Numbered from the stretch's first letter, positions 1 through 10,248 are shown. The stretch is 64,000 nt of DNA from Pampus argenteus (GCA_036937835.1 CM072873.1:12450001-12514000), one strand, 5' to 3'. The notes: generated from the letters alone by a model not told the origin. Made by a program: numbers and translations.

Positions 1-117
1 GTACAGTGCCTTGGTTTTTGTAATCTTGAAAACATTATGTGGGGTTTATATTTGTTCATGTACCAGGAAGCAGGTGTCAGAGCTGTCTTTTGTCTCTTTG
101 AGGGCTCTGAGGTCACT
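1..117 (-). other. nsd2: nsd2 3'UTR, cut by the window edge
   Basis: Sequence directly downstream of the nsd2 stop codon. No poly(A) signal was found before the edge, so the transcript end lies outside. Confidence 0.7.
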
Positions 118-434
118 TTAGGCCTCTGCTGCTTTCCTCTTTGAGCCCTTGGCTTTGGCCTCGGTTCCTGCCTTCCTGGAGCCTTTAGGAGGACGGCTGC
201 CGACGGCAGCGGCAGTATCTGTTGTCACTTTTATCTCAGAGGTGTCACACTGTTCCTGGTTGTTTGTTCCCTCCTGCTCGTCATGCTCCTGGCAGCACAG
301 CTGTCCTGTCAGGGGCCAGGGGCGCAGCGCCCCCTCCTGGTGAGCCTTGCAGAATGAGTTTGGGCAGAGCTGACAGAAGGCCTCTGAGTTTTTCCCACAG
401 ACATCACAGTGGTGCCAGGGGCAGTCCCAGCGGC
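118..434 (-). CDS. nsd2: nsd2 coding exon 21 (C5HCH and C-terminus)
   Basis: RWDCPWHHCDVCGKNSEAF, then CQLCPNSFCKAHQEGAL (C5HCH finger), then a basic low-complexity tail ending KRKAAEA and TAA at 118-120. Confidence 0.95.
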
Positions 435-3400
435 CTGCAGGGAGCGTGGACAAATGATACAGACACACACTTATTACAAAAACACAACAAATGCTGATCT
501 GAGATCAAATCACAATATAACAAGAGTATGAGAAACTCAAAAACTGGACACAAAATGAGAAATAAACTGTTTGAAACCAACATTTTAAAGGTTTGTGAAA
601 ATTATAATGTTAAACTGTGTTTACATACACAAAACCTGGATAGATATTAATTAACTTTACATACATGTAGGTAACTGGGTGGGCTGAAGGTTGCACTAAA
701 CGTAGTATAACATTTTGCAAGTTTAAAGTAAATCTTTAAACAACCAATAAATAAATTTTGTATGAAATCTTTCAGAAAGCCCTCAAAAGTTGTTATCTGA
801 AAAAATGTTATCTGGGATGCAGGCATGCTTATTCCTCAAGCAGCATAACGTAAGACATCAACATATTTAAACTTTTAATACAATTAAAACAAAAAAAACA
901 AACAAACAAACTACTATAGTCCTTTCATTTGCAAGTGGGTGAGGTTCTGTGTTTCTGCAGTGAGCTACAGCTGTTTCTTACCAAATGGTCTCTTGGTGAG
1001 GTTCAGACAGGACAGGTGGTAAGCTTTAGTGCAGGTCTTCTTGCCACAGAGCACCAGCTGTCCCCCGTCCCCGCAGCGGAAACACTCATCCTCAGACTTC
1101 TTCTTTCCCTCAGCTCGCCTCTTTTTATATTTTCTCTTCAACCTCTTCCCTTTTGGCTCGGCTGTTTGGCCATTTGAATTCTGTGGATGAGACACCGGGG
1201 GGCAACAGTGATCAATACAGGCTGCGTTTCTAATACTTTACTTTCGAACTGGTGCAGTTTTGGTATTTTGACAACTCAAAATTGTAGATGACAGAAGTGG
1301 TATGACGCTCACCTTCGGTCGATCACCAAGAAAACCGCTGCAGTTTGGGGCACCACAGCGACACACGGTTTTCTCATTGCCGAGGCAGTCCAGGTTGTAG
1401 TTAAACGTTAGCTCAGTCCCTACAATACACACAAAAATACATTTTTATATACATCTCTGTCATTTGGTGTTAGATTGCACAAAGTTTTATACACACACAC
1501 ACACACACACGGTTGTACCCTGCTGTACAGAAACGTGTCTCACCTGCTGGGATGTCACAGACAGCGAACAGACCGACCCGCGTGTCACCGTTCACCGTCC
1601 ACTTCTGCGTCTCACAGTTGGGCTGACAGCTGTGGTTCATGAAGCGAGAGTAGTTTCCTTTCGGACCGGCATCAATGATACGGTCCTGAAAAATACAAAA
1701 ACATGAATCATGCGATAATTATTATTTCAACATTGTATAAAACTAATTTTTAATTATATTATAAAACCTGTAAAATATTATAATTTTCAAAATGACAATT
1801 TTGTTCATATCCCACGTTGAGCCATGTGTAGCTGAGGTTGTGTTTGTAGTATTGACTACTGTAATGTTACAGCCGTCTGTCATGCAACATTCCCAATGCA
1901 ATACTCTTTCATTGATCTAGCTCCCAGTAGAAACGGTACTGCTGATGAGAAACAACACCCCCGACACACTGCGGAGCAAAGACAACTAACTCCCAGAGCT
2001 TGTCAGGATTTCAGGGGAGTTGGGAGTGTTGCTCAAAAACACTATTTCAGAACACTTAAACAGGTGCTGATAAAAAGAGCACTGACCTTGTCAATTGTGA
2101 GCATGTAGAAGTCAGTGATGTTGTTTTCCTGGGCGTACTTGATCCTCGCCCTGCATTCCTCCTCATCGATTAACTCTCCAATGTACTCGTTCACAAACTC
2201 GCCCTGTTTGAGAAACGGCACATTAGACCAGAGATTCGCAATGTCTTGATATTAGGATCAGGCCAATCAATGAGCCAGACATTTGTCTTAAACATGGATG
2301 AGTTGTTCGTTTTACAGTAACACATTGAGCACTGAGTTTAGAACAATGGTAGCATTTCTAAATGTGCAGAATTTAAACTGACAAACCACAGATTTTCAAA
2401 AAAAAAACAAAAAAACAAACAAAGAAACAAACTAATAAAAGGAAATGACTAGTGAGACTGTAAAATCAAATTTTGATCACCCAGAAAACACAAGTGAAAT
2501 GATTACTTGATGATCATCTTTTTCTATGCTGATGACACAAATCAACTTACAGTTCACTCTCAGATCTTTTCTCCTCACCTTCTTGATGTCTCTCAGGGAG
2601 ACGAGGCCCCAGCCTTTGCCAGCTGTCTTGATGATTTTGGTCTCTGGGTAGAGACGTTTGGTGAAGTCCTGGTTACAGCAGCGCTGTCCGCTGGGACACA
2701 CCTGAGGGTGACACTCGTACTGCAGCATCCGGTTCAAACACTCGGACTCAAACCCACATGGCCTCTCGTCTGTTGGCTTGCAGTTACACTTGGGGATCTC
2801 AAAAATGTCTGCGGTGTAGACCTGAACCTTCCCGAAAGGTTTGTTGACCTGTAGGAGAGAACATAAAATAGAAAATACAAACAGGAATGAATTGACAGCA
2901 AGGCATTTTGAAGATCACGCTAAATGTCTGCAGAAAGAACAAAAACAATGTTATCCAAGGTTCATTATGTAGTCTCTTCACATATACTACTTGGGTAATT
3001 TCCTAGTTGAGAAAAGAAGCACACCTTGATAAATTTGTATGGAGGTGGTTTCCGGTTGTTCTCTTGGGCTTCCTTGGCTTCTCGTTTCATTTTTATTTCC
3101 TTGAATCGAGCTTCAGCCTCTAACAGAGCTGAGGAAAGGAATATGAACTCTCATTAGATCTGTGAAAACATTTATTCAAACATTAAGCTCAACATAACTA
3201 ACAAGTTGGGTCATAACGGTTTTAATAACTAATCATTATTGTCCAGTAATTATGGGAAAGATGGGCACTCCTAGGATAAGCCTGTGAATATTCTCATTCA
3301 TCCAGGTCATGTTATCTCCTGAGACACTCCTAGGATGCAGTCTAGACCTTTACCATTCTTAAAGACTTTGCCAATGCCGGTCCTCTGATGCTTGCTGCCC

Positions 3401-6400
3401 CGGTCTCCCTCCATGTAGGGAAACACTCGGCCTTGGTGAGTCCAGAAATAGTCCTTGGAGCCGAAGAAGAAAACTGGAAACTCTCCGATCTCGTGACGAA
3501 GGTGCTGGATGTTGGTGGGGATGTTTCTGGGATGGTGAATCTCTGCAGGCCACCATCTGAGGGAGAAGAAGCGGCAGGTAAATATGAGGCATGTAATCAG
3601 ACTCTATGAATATGAATAATCACAAAATTCTGCTACCGGTCCTGAAAAGATGCATCTTTCTCTCACCTGTATGTTCCCAGTTTGACCCAGATGATGTCTC
3701 TGTATTTGGGTTTTTTACCAGCCCGGCAGTCATTGCAGAACCAGCTCCCATCAGGCATTGCGATGTTCAGGCAGTCAGGGTGAAAAGCTGCTGGACAAGA
3801 CTCACAGCACAGCAGCTGCCCTCCTGTAACATAAATGAAAGCAACTTCAGACAAGTGTGTTATATATATATATATACTCTTTTTACAGGGCTATTGGCGA
3901 TAGGTGCCCTCCGTGTTGGTAATAGATGAGAAGTGGCAAACCTTTGGAGCAGACGAAGCACCAGCTGACGTTGACATGACTGTGGTGGCTGTAGCCCTTC
4001 TTGGCGTTGAAGTGGTTTGTGCAGATGATGGCAGTGTTGGTGATCATCTCGCTGCCAGCAGCCACACACAAGTCACCAATGTGGTATGCGACAGGGCAGC
4101 GTAGACAACGCATCAACCTCCCTGCAGCACAGAGTCAAAGAGATACCAGATTAGTCATTGATTATGGATGTTTTTCAGTGATACCATTCATTTATTTAAT
4201 CATCAAGGTTCATTCCTGTAAAACAGATCCAATCAAGGAAACGATCGATGGTGGAAGTTTGTGTTGTAGCTTCGGTTCAGAACTGTTAAACCCCTAATCA
4301 GTGTTTAAAGTATCCCTAAATATAATCCTTTACAACTCACTCACCCTTTGTGGACTTCTGCTTGGAGCGGCAGCTATAGTGGCAGCTCAGACAGGTGTGG
4401 AGCGGGCAGCGGAAGCCCTTGTTGTCAAACACGGTGAGGGGGTTGAGGCGAACGCACTCTTCGTGGTAAAATTTGCCGCAGTGCGAGACGTGGCAGCGAC
4501 GCACTTCGCCCTCCGACTGCTTACAGGTGAAACAAGAGTGAACTCCTGAGACAAATGGAAGTAAAAAAAAAAACAGTAGTTCATTAAGATAGCCTCAATT
4601 ACTGATACGACTGCCATCATCCCTCCCTCTTCCACTCCTACCACTGACTAACCATAGTAACACATGCACATCGAGCAATATCGGTGCAGAGCAGTTAACT
4701 CATAATATAATCATGTCCTGGCCAGAGAAAAAAGGCAATAAAGAGTTCTATAGATTAATCATAAAAAGTAACATTAACAGTCAAAAAAGGCCCAGTTTAC
4801 ATGCCTTCACAACACAAAATAACGGGACAATCATCGTTTCGTTTCCTGGACAGTGTGGATTCCTCACCTGTGCTGCACTCCTGACACAGCATCTTATCGT
4901 CAGGTTTGAGGGACGGACTCAAACAGCTGAGATGAAACATCCCACAACACTGGCCTTCACAGGGCACCAAGTCCTCACCGGCCTGCTCACACATCTGTAG
5001 ACATTTAGACATTTCAGTGCCAGGTCAGAGAATGACATGGAAATCAGGAGAAACACTGAACATGACTCTATTCACCAGTTGATTATATAAAGATGGAGAA
5101 CTGTGTCATCCAGTATATTTGTTTATACAAAGCACTTCACTTTATCCTGCTCAACACTATTTTTATTCAGAAACATATGAAGCCACCAGGAAATGTCCTA
5201 CATGGTTTTTAATCCAATAGAATTTTGAATTTCATTTCAAATTAAGAAAGAAGACCCACCTGGCAGACAAACTCTTTCTTTCGTTCACCCTTCTTTATCC
5301 CATCCAGGCTGTCACTTGGAGAATCAGGACGTCCTTCACTCCCAGAGCCCTGTAGAAAACAACGGCAATCCATAACACATCTGTACACAATTAACACTTT
5401 GAGGAACATAATTCCATAAATCCATTTATTAATCCAGTAATTAACAAACAATATAATTGCCAATGTGACTTTAGATCTTCAGTGAGTCTCAGGTCACGCT
5501 CTCTCACCTCAGGCTCGGGACACGGGGATGACCGCCTCTTCTTTGTCTTTGAGAGAGTGACCTGGTTCTCTCCATCCTGTTTCCTTTTCCGCCTACGCTT
5601 TGGTTTCTCTGCCTCTTGATCATCTGTGAAATGAAAGTGTTTTTACTGAGATTATCAAGCAATGCTGAATCATTATAGAACTGTCATACGTCATGGAGTC
5701 GAGAACAAAGCTGCAGATCAAATCAGGGGTTTCAGGTAGAAATTTAAATAAGGCCACCAGAAATGGTAATCAAATATAGATTGACTACAGAGTGTTATAT
5801 GATGGTTTACCAGTAAGGGGAGCTTTTGACTTTTTCAGTTGTTTCTTTGTTTCTTTGACGTCTTTGTCGGATTTCTTCCTTCTCTGCTTTTTGTCTGATC
5901 CCTCTGTAGTTAAAGTCTGGGAAAGTTTGAGGTCACAATAAACAAGAAAGTCAGTACAGTAGTAGTAGTACAATATTTTAAAAAGGATCTTATTGAATCA
6001 ACCATTGCTTTTACTTATAGCAGCTGTTTCTTCAAATGTCATTAACTTTAACTATGCAAGAATAGGTGCAGTTTTGCTTCTTAATGGCATTACAACAGAA
6101 GGAAAACTCACCTGTTTTTCAGCATTTTTACTTGTTTTACGTCTCTTTTCGGGCTGCTGCTGCTCCTTGTCTGTTGAAGCATCTGTTAGCAGCCTTTTGG
6201 GGGTCTTCTTCTGCTCCCTCTTGACTACAAACAAATTGGGGTTTTTTTTTTAAACATTTTTATTTAAAAATAAATTTAATGTAGAAATGATGCTATCTTT
6301 TTTGTGTTGTGGAAGTATTACTTTAAAATTTACTGACAACTGACTTGATTTTCTAAGCAAGTGATAGATGGCATACTTGGATTTTAGTCGCAACACAACA

Positions 6401-9400
6401 TTTCGCTGCACAGATGACAGAAGTCAGACAGGAAATTCTTGAATAGAGTGGCGACATTAACTGATAAATTCCACAATAACCCAACCACTTCACTATTTTA
6501 CAAGCCACATATGGCACAGCTCTGGTAAAGACATACCAGTCACCGTCAGATTTAAGCAGTACTTGATGGATGGCTAGCAGTGATTAGCTGTCTGCGTTTC
6601 AACTTTCAACCAACCTGGAACTGAAACTAGAAGTGAGACTGGTTCCGAAACATTGTCTGTCGAAGAATCAATCTTTGATTTCCTTTTATTCGTGGGGTCA
6701 GAAGTGTTGTTGTCTGTTGCAGGTTTTTTCCTTCTCCTCACAGTCTTTGTGGGTGACTGAACCTGTTTGGGTCTTCTTTTTTTCTTCGGAGGTACAACTG
6801 ATTCGGCTTGTATATCTGATGGAGAAGTGGTAGGATCCTATAAGCCAAAAAAAAAAGAAAAACATTTATTTAATGAACCTATCCAAAGTCAAAGCCATGG
6901 CTAATGTATTTGTTTTGGGATAAGCTATTTTCAGTCCAAAATCCTTTTATTTCCACACCTTCGATTTCTTCATCTATTTCACAAATTGTAGATGACAGTT
7001 GAAATGTACATTTACCGTAGTCAATATAAATGCTATGCTGAACCTGCATGCTTTTTTCACTCAGCATTTTGTTGCATTTCAGAGCTTTTCAAGACTTAAA
7101 AGAAATATAATTATTATTCATGGGTTTCCTGTGGGGATCCCACACTAGTTTGCAAAAAGCAAAACAATAACAACAAATTATTCATGTAACAAGCCTCGAT
7201 AATACATTTTGTGTGTTTTTCAAACCTGTGAGGCTGACTGCGGTTGAAACATTTCTTTGGAAGGAACTGCGTCGTTTTCGTTCTTTTTCGACAAGGAATT
7301 ATTTAGATGGTCCTTGCCCCTTTTCTGCCATTCTCCCATTTTGAGTTTTGCCCTGGGTGTTTGTGTCTTTTTTTCTGCTGAAGTGCTGTCTGCGGCCTGA
7401 GGGGCTGCTGTGGGCTCGCCGGCAGGACCCAACAGCATTGACGGGAGTTCTGGGTTGAGCCGTGATTCTGTCTCTTGGTTCATCTGGCTACTCGTTTCTG
7501 GCTCCAGTTTCTCCAAGATGTGGGGGTTCAGATGAGGCCCGTCTTCATCGTACAGATATGTGAAGTTTGTCATGCGCTCATCCAGCGACATGCTGAGGGC
7601 CTCCTTGGCCTGAATGACGCCCATGTTCCATTGAGCCAGGAGTTTACGAGGTACAGAGGGAGCGGTCTGCATGAAAACAACAAAGAAGCAGCTAATTTAT
7701 ATGACAAGTTAGAACACACAATATAGTAGTGATGTTTAATCATTGTGTTTAAACAAGCCTGTTGCTACAAAAAAAGAGCTTTGAATAAAAACACTTATTT
7801 TCACACCATGGGCAAGATTTAAAAACAAGATTGTGCACCTGATTAGCTGCATGTGACTGTTGTGTAGGAGAGGATTTGATGGCAAATGTAACAGGAACAA
7901 AAACTCCCTGATGACACAAAGTTGGAGCACTTAAATCAACACAACATATTATATACTATGTTATATACACAGTTTGATTTATTGGCGTTATTCAGTGTGG
8001 GGAAAAAAAGCCTAAACATGAGAATAAACTGGCTTGAAGTTAGTTGGGCTTGCAAACAATTCAAATATAATACAGAACTGCAATGATTAGTTGTCTACTA
8101 CTAAATTAATCACCAACTATTTTGATAATCACTTAACTAAAAAGTCAAAATTCTCTCAATCCAGCATCTCAAATGTACTCACCAGAACCTACACATGTAT
8201 CTGGATGAATTATTGTTGTGGTAAATATTCTTGAAGGCACAATCTGTTATCCAAATGTAAACTAAAAGCCATGCCCACTAACAAAAGTCAAAGCACAGGG
8301 CTGAAACCTGACATTAACCATAGGACGGTTAAACATAGGCGCACCCTCAGAAGCCACAACGAACACATCAACCATCCATTTGATTACAGCAGGGCAGGAT
8401 GTACAGACACCCGGTGACAACATTTCACTAAGTAAATGAGTGGAGGGAACCTTGTATAAAACATTTTAAAGGGAAGTTTAATGTTTTAATGTTGCAAGGC
8501 TTTTGAGCAAAGTCACACCACATCTTCTCTTCTATAGACCAATACACAGGAGGAATCACATCAGAGAAGAAACCGATTTACCTTTTTGTGGATGACACGG
8601 GAGGCTAGCTGTTTGTTGCCCTGGCTAAGCTCCTGGTATTGATCCTCCCCAGTAAAGGACACGATGTTCTTCTCAAATACGTAGCCTCTCTCAGGGGCGT
8701 CTCCAAAATACTGCACATGGTAAAGAAGGCCTGACCTGCTGTTGGCAGCTAAAAAACAAAACAGGAAAAAAAAGGGTACACAAATAAATAAAAATTCCAT
8801 TCAGTGAAAATGGAATTTTGGTCCATATATGTGTACACATATTAATCTAACAGTAGTTATAATCAAAGTAGTTGAAAAACCATGTTTCTCTCCCTATATT
8901 AACTTAGTGTTTACAAAACACTGATTGAGTTACTCAAACAAAGATGCAGGTGGTAAACAGTGTTAGGTCTAGAAAGTAACTACTTCATACAACTTGTCGT
9001 CCATCTGCAACAGAAGGAAAGGGTGTTTGTGGTTTGGATTTCCAAAACTGTTTGACCATTCAACAAGCAGTTGTGATGGAACAAACGGGCGCCTTAACAC
9101 ACCTTTCTGTTTCTGTTTGATGTGATTGTTGAGTTCTGGGTCTGTGGTCACAATGCAAGGCCACCAGGGATATCCTGACACCTTGGTCCAAACCACATCA
9201 CCAACAGAGAAAGGGATCAGCAGCTGGGACACTTCTTTTGTCTCCTCTGTCAACTCTGGGATGAGATCAAGCTAGAAAAGAGAAAGGAGAAATCAGATAA
9301 ACAATAGACAAAAATAGACAATCAGGGCTCTGAACACTTGTACCAATTACGTTTACACCTTTAACTTTTAGTTAACAATTATATGCATACAATACGGTAC

Positions 9401-10219
9401 TCAGTGTCTTTACATGCTTTCAAAGCGTATGCGGAAATCTTACAGTTGCATTAAATTCCCCATAGCATCAAACATTTAAATGTATGTCCTTTTGTCTTTT
9501 TTCATCACCTGTCAGCATAACTGTAGTACATTATTGTGTGAATGTTTGCAACATTAGCGAGGCCGAACACTGTGGTGTAATTTGTTTCTTAAAAGTAAAT
9601 ATAAAAGAAAAACCTCATCTGCTGCTCCAGTGCCCTCTACAGTAAAAGTGTGGTCAGGGGTGGCCAAGGAACTGAGACTCGATTGAGGTTTTGGTTTGTG
9701 AGGTCTCCCCCTCCTTTTCTTCACGTCCTGTCTCTTCTCAGGTCCAGATATTGTACTTTCAGTGGCTGCGGACAAACTGGTTCCGTTGGCACAGCATGGT
9801 TCATACGGCGGCTGCTTGACCACCTGGGGTATCGTCACCTTCAGTTCAGGTTCAGGATGTGGCGTGCAGTTGTGCTGATGGGTGCCATTCGTAGCAGGGG
9901 CTTCAGCACCCTTAAGCATAGTTGGCTCTGGAGCACAAAGCTTAGGCAGTGTGTCTTGGTCCCCATTCAGCACACGGGAGGTGAGATCTTTGAGCCTCTC
10001 ATGGCTGTGGTTGTTATGACTGTGGCCGGCCATCTTCTGCAGGACACCGTCTTGTAGTGTGGCGGCCAGCTGGGCAGCAGCTTTGTCCATTAGCAGAGCA
10101 GGATCACTGCCCATGTCCCCACGACCTTTCCGTACACTGAGGGACTCTGGCGGCTGCTTCATGCTTATGGGGTTGGCTGGTTCAGGCATCGAAGGCAGGG
10201 AGCTACCTTTGCTGTCCAT
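118..10219 (-). CDS. nsd2: nsd2 (WHSC1/MMSET) histone H3K36 methyltransferase, 21 coding exons
   Basis: Nuclear SET-domain enzyme that places mono/dimethyl marks on H3K36. Coding exons (minus strand, 5' to 3'): 9614-10219, 9103-9271, 8582-8748, 7226-7666, 6615-6837, 6112-6224, 5811-5916, 5508-5623, 5260-5349, 4868-4994, 4345-4545, 3942-4121, 3667-3823, 3354-3556, 3025-3128, 2579-2848, 2087-2203, 1544-1685, 1313-1419, 982-1180, 118-434. All junctions are GT/AG and phases agree, giving 4155 nt (1384 aa; human NSD2 is 1365). Domains: AT-hook-like 167-178, PWWP1 about 224-300, basic linker 462-660, PHD1-3 about 672-880, PWWP2 from about 898, AWS about 1012-1062, SET about 1063-1180, post-SET about 1187-1205, C-terminal PHD/C5HCH about 1235-1320. 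NSD2 rather than NSD3 is indicated by SWCFVCSKG, PDGSWFCNDCRAGK and HHCDVCGK, and by letm1 next door. The HMG box expected between PWWP1 and PHD1 was not found. The start is the ATG in a strong context (G at -3 and +4). Confidence 0.95.
435..981 (-). other. nsd2 last intron
   Basis: AT-rich intron between coding exons 20 and 21; no further exon, RNA gene or clear repeat seen. Confidence 0.6.
982..1180 (-). CDS. nsd2: nsd2 coding exon 20 (basic stretch and C-terminal PHD start)
   Basis: Basic KGKRLKRKYKKRRAEGKKK, then DECFRCGDGGQLVLCGKK and CTKAYHLSCLNLTKRPFG. The last base of the exon completes a glycine with the next exon. Confidence 0.95.
1313..1419 (-). CDS. nsd2: nsd2 coding exon 19 (SET end and post-SET)
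   Basis: ELTFNYNLDCLGNEKTVC followed by RCGAPNCSGFLGDRPK: the catalytic tyrosine segment (FNYN) and post-SET zinc cysteines. Confidence 0.97.
1489..1510. repeat. (AC)n microsatellite in an nsd2 intron
   Basis: Short run of AC dinucleotides between coding exons 18 and 19. Confidence 0.85.
1544..1685 (-). CDS. nsd2: nsd2 coding exon 18 (SET catalytic core)
   Basis: DRIIDAGPKGNYSRFMNHSC followed by QPNCETQKWTVNGDTRVGLF. RFMNHSC is the cofactor-binding pseudoknot motif; no inactivating change seen. Confidence 0.97.
2087..2203 (-). CDS. nsd2: nsd2 coding exon 17 (SET)
   Basis: GEFVNEYIGELIDEEECRAR and FYMLTIDK: SET core. The GELIDEEE stretch includes the glutamate equivalent to human E1099, mutated in leukaemia. 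Confidence 0.97.
2579..2848 (-). CDS. nsd2: nsd2 coding exon 16 (AWS and start of SET)
   Basis: VNKPFGKVQVYTADI, IPKCNCKPTDERPCGFESEC and LNRMLQYECHPQVC form the zinc-binding AWS domain. KIIKTAGKGWGLVSLRDIKK opens the SET fold and its S-adenosylmethionine pocket. NQDFTKR replaces the NQCFTKR I recall in human NSD proteins. Confidence 0.96.
3025..3128 (-). CDS. nsd2: nsd2 coding exon 15 (PWWP2-AWS helix)
   Basis: LLEAEARFKEIKMKREAKEA and NRKPPPYKFIK, the conserved helical linker before the AWS domain. Confidence 0.94.
3354..3556 (-). CDS. nsd2: nsd2 coding exon 14 (PWWP2)
   Basis: WWPAEIHHPRNIPTNIQ, GEFPVFFFGSKDYFWTHQGR and VFPYMEGDRG: the PWWP2 core, nearly identical to human NSD2. Split arginine codon at the 5' junction. 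Confidence 0.96.
3667..3823 (-). CDS. nsd2: nsd2 coding exon 13 (PHD3 and start of PWWP2)
   Basis: QLLCCESCPAAFHPDCLNIA, then PDGSWFCNDCRAGK (PHD3) and DIIWVKLGTYR, the first strand of PWWP2. Confidence 0.96.
3942..4121 (-). CDS. nsd2: nsd2 coding exon 12 (PHD2-PHD3 linker)
   Basis: RLMRCLRCPVAYHIGDLCVA, then HHSHVNVSWCFVCSK; SWCFVCSKG separates NSD2 from NSD3 (GFCFVCARG). Donor AAAG|GTTTGC is weak. Confidence 0.95.
4345..4545 (-). CDS. nsd2: nsd2 coding exon 11 (PHD2)
   Basis: VHSCFTCK, RRCHVSHCGKFYHEECV and PLTVFDNKGFRCPLHTC, matching NSD2-family PHD2 including PLTVF and GFRCPLH. Confidence 0.95.
4868..4994 (-). CDS. nsd2: nsd2 coding exon 10 (PHD1)
   Basis: MCEQAGEDLVPCEGQCCGMF, then HLSCL and MLCQECST: the Cys4-His-Cys3 pattern of PHD1. 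Its opening MCEQ continues from FVCQ in the previous exon. Confidence 0.94.
5260..5349 (-). CDS. nsd2: nsd2 coding exon 9 (lead into PHD1)
   Basis: 90 nt, phase 0 to 0. Acidic/serine stretch SPSDSLDGIKK, then KKEFVCQ, which supplies the first cysteine of PHD1. Confidence 0.88.
5508..5623 (-). CDS. nsd2: nsd2 coding exon 8 (basic linker)
   Basis: Encodes the patch EKPKRRRKRKQ and TKKRRSSPCPEPE. Donor GAG|GTGAGA. Residues 609-647, probably disordered and nuclear-targeting. Confidence 0.8.
5811..5916 (-). CDS. nsd2: nsd2 coding exon 7 (basic linker)
   Basis: Encodes TLTTEGSDKKQRRKKSDKDV and KKQLKKSKAPLT. A second acceptor 13 nt downstream (before 5903) is possible, but only the one before 5916 keeps phase with the preceding exon. 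Confidence 0.75.
6112..6224 (-). CDS. nsd2: nsd2 coding exon 6 (basic linker)
   Basis: Encodes KREQKKTPKRLL...EKRRKTSKNAEKQ. Acceptor tttgtag, donor CAG|GTGAGT. Phase matches the exons on both sides. Confidence 0.78.
6615..6837 (-). CDS. nsd2: nsd2 coding exon 5 (basic linker)
   Basis: Residues 462-536, lysine/arginine-rich with PPKKKRRPKQ and VRRRKKP patches that could act as nuclear localisation signals. Little direct homology is visible; inclusion rests on good splice sites, phase fit and composition. Confidence 0.75.
7226..7666 (-). CDS. nsd2: nsd2 coding exon 4 (post-PWWP linker)
   Basis: Starts TAPSVPRKLLAQWNMGVIQA, matching the human LRAQWEMGIVQAEEA region, then low-complexity polar sequence (residues 315-461). 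In mammals the HMG box follows this region; none is visible here. Donor CAG|GTTTGA is weak. Confidence 0.9.
8068..8190 (+). repeat. MITE-like fragment, GATTAGTTGT family
   Basis: Contains CTGCAATGATTAGTTGT, then an A/T segment with repeated AATCA and TTGATAATCA motifs, and CCAGCATCTCAAATG. This order recurs at 14.7 and 21.6 kb in letm1 introns. It occupies the largest later nsd2 intron (7667-8581). Confidence 0.45.
8582..8748 (-). CDS. nsd2: nsd2 coding exon 3 (PWWP1, second part)
   Basis: Encodes YHVQYFGDAPERGYVFEKN, the second half of PWWP1, close to human YHVQFFGDAPERAWIFEK. Acceptor tttttag, donor AAG|GTAAAT; ends in phase 0. Confidence 0.93.
9103..9271 (-). CDS. nsd2: nsd2 coding exon 2 (PWWP1, first part)
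   Basis: Contains VGDVVWTKVSGYPWWPCIV, the first strand and signature of the PWWP1 chromatin-reader domain. Starts in phase 0 and ends with one base (g) that makes GCT with the next exon. Confidence 0.93.
9614..10219 (-). CDS. nsd2: nsd2 coding exon 1 (N-terminus, residues 1-202)
   Basis: The exon begins at an acceptor after position 10249 and carries 29 nt of 5'UTR before the ATG. The block LQDGVLQK...ERLKDLTSRVLNGD matches the human NSD2 N-terminus. PELKVTI (residues 124-130) lies where mammalian NSD2/NSD3 have an EIKLKIT-type motif. KKRRGRPHKPKP (167-178) has an RGRP AT-hook core. The donor is the unusual GAG|GTTTTT. Confidence 0.9.
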
Positions 10220-10248
10220 CCCATCTAACCCCCTCCAGGCTCACTGAG
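10220..10248 (-). other. nsd2: nsd2 5'UTR part of coding exon 1, with an overlapping upstream ATG
   Basis: Between the acceptor (ctgtag, ending at 10249) and the start codon. A second ATG at 10224-10222, five bases upstream and out of frame, opens a 19-codon uORF that ends inside the nsd2 coding sequence at about 10165. Its context is weak (T at -3), so leaky scanning to the main ATG is expected. Confidence 0.6.

Noticed and set aside
5903..5910. Alternative acceptor for nsd2 coding exon 7
   Set aside because: It breaks phase with the preceding exon; the acceptor before 5916 keeps it.
435..9613. Intronic H/ACA scaRNA (a scaRNA lies in an NSD2 intron in mammals)
   Set aside because: I could not identify a convincing H box/ACA two-hairpin fold by eye; a covariance-model search would decide it.
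9650..10057. 135-codon plus-strand frame opposite nsd2 coding exon 1
   Set aside because: Shadow of the true coding exon on the other strand; no family resemblance.
118..10219. NSD3 (WHSC1L1) identity, considered because the HMG box is absent
   Set aside because: Diagnostic segments (SWCFVCSKG, PLTVF, HHCDVCGK, IIWVKLG) match NSD2, and the neighbour matches LETM1 rather than LETM2.
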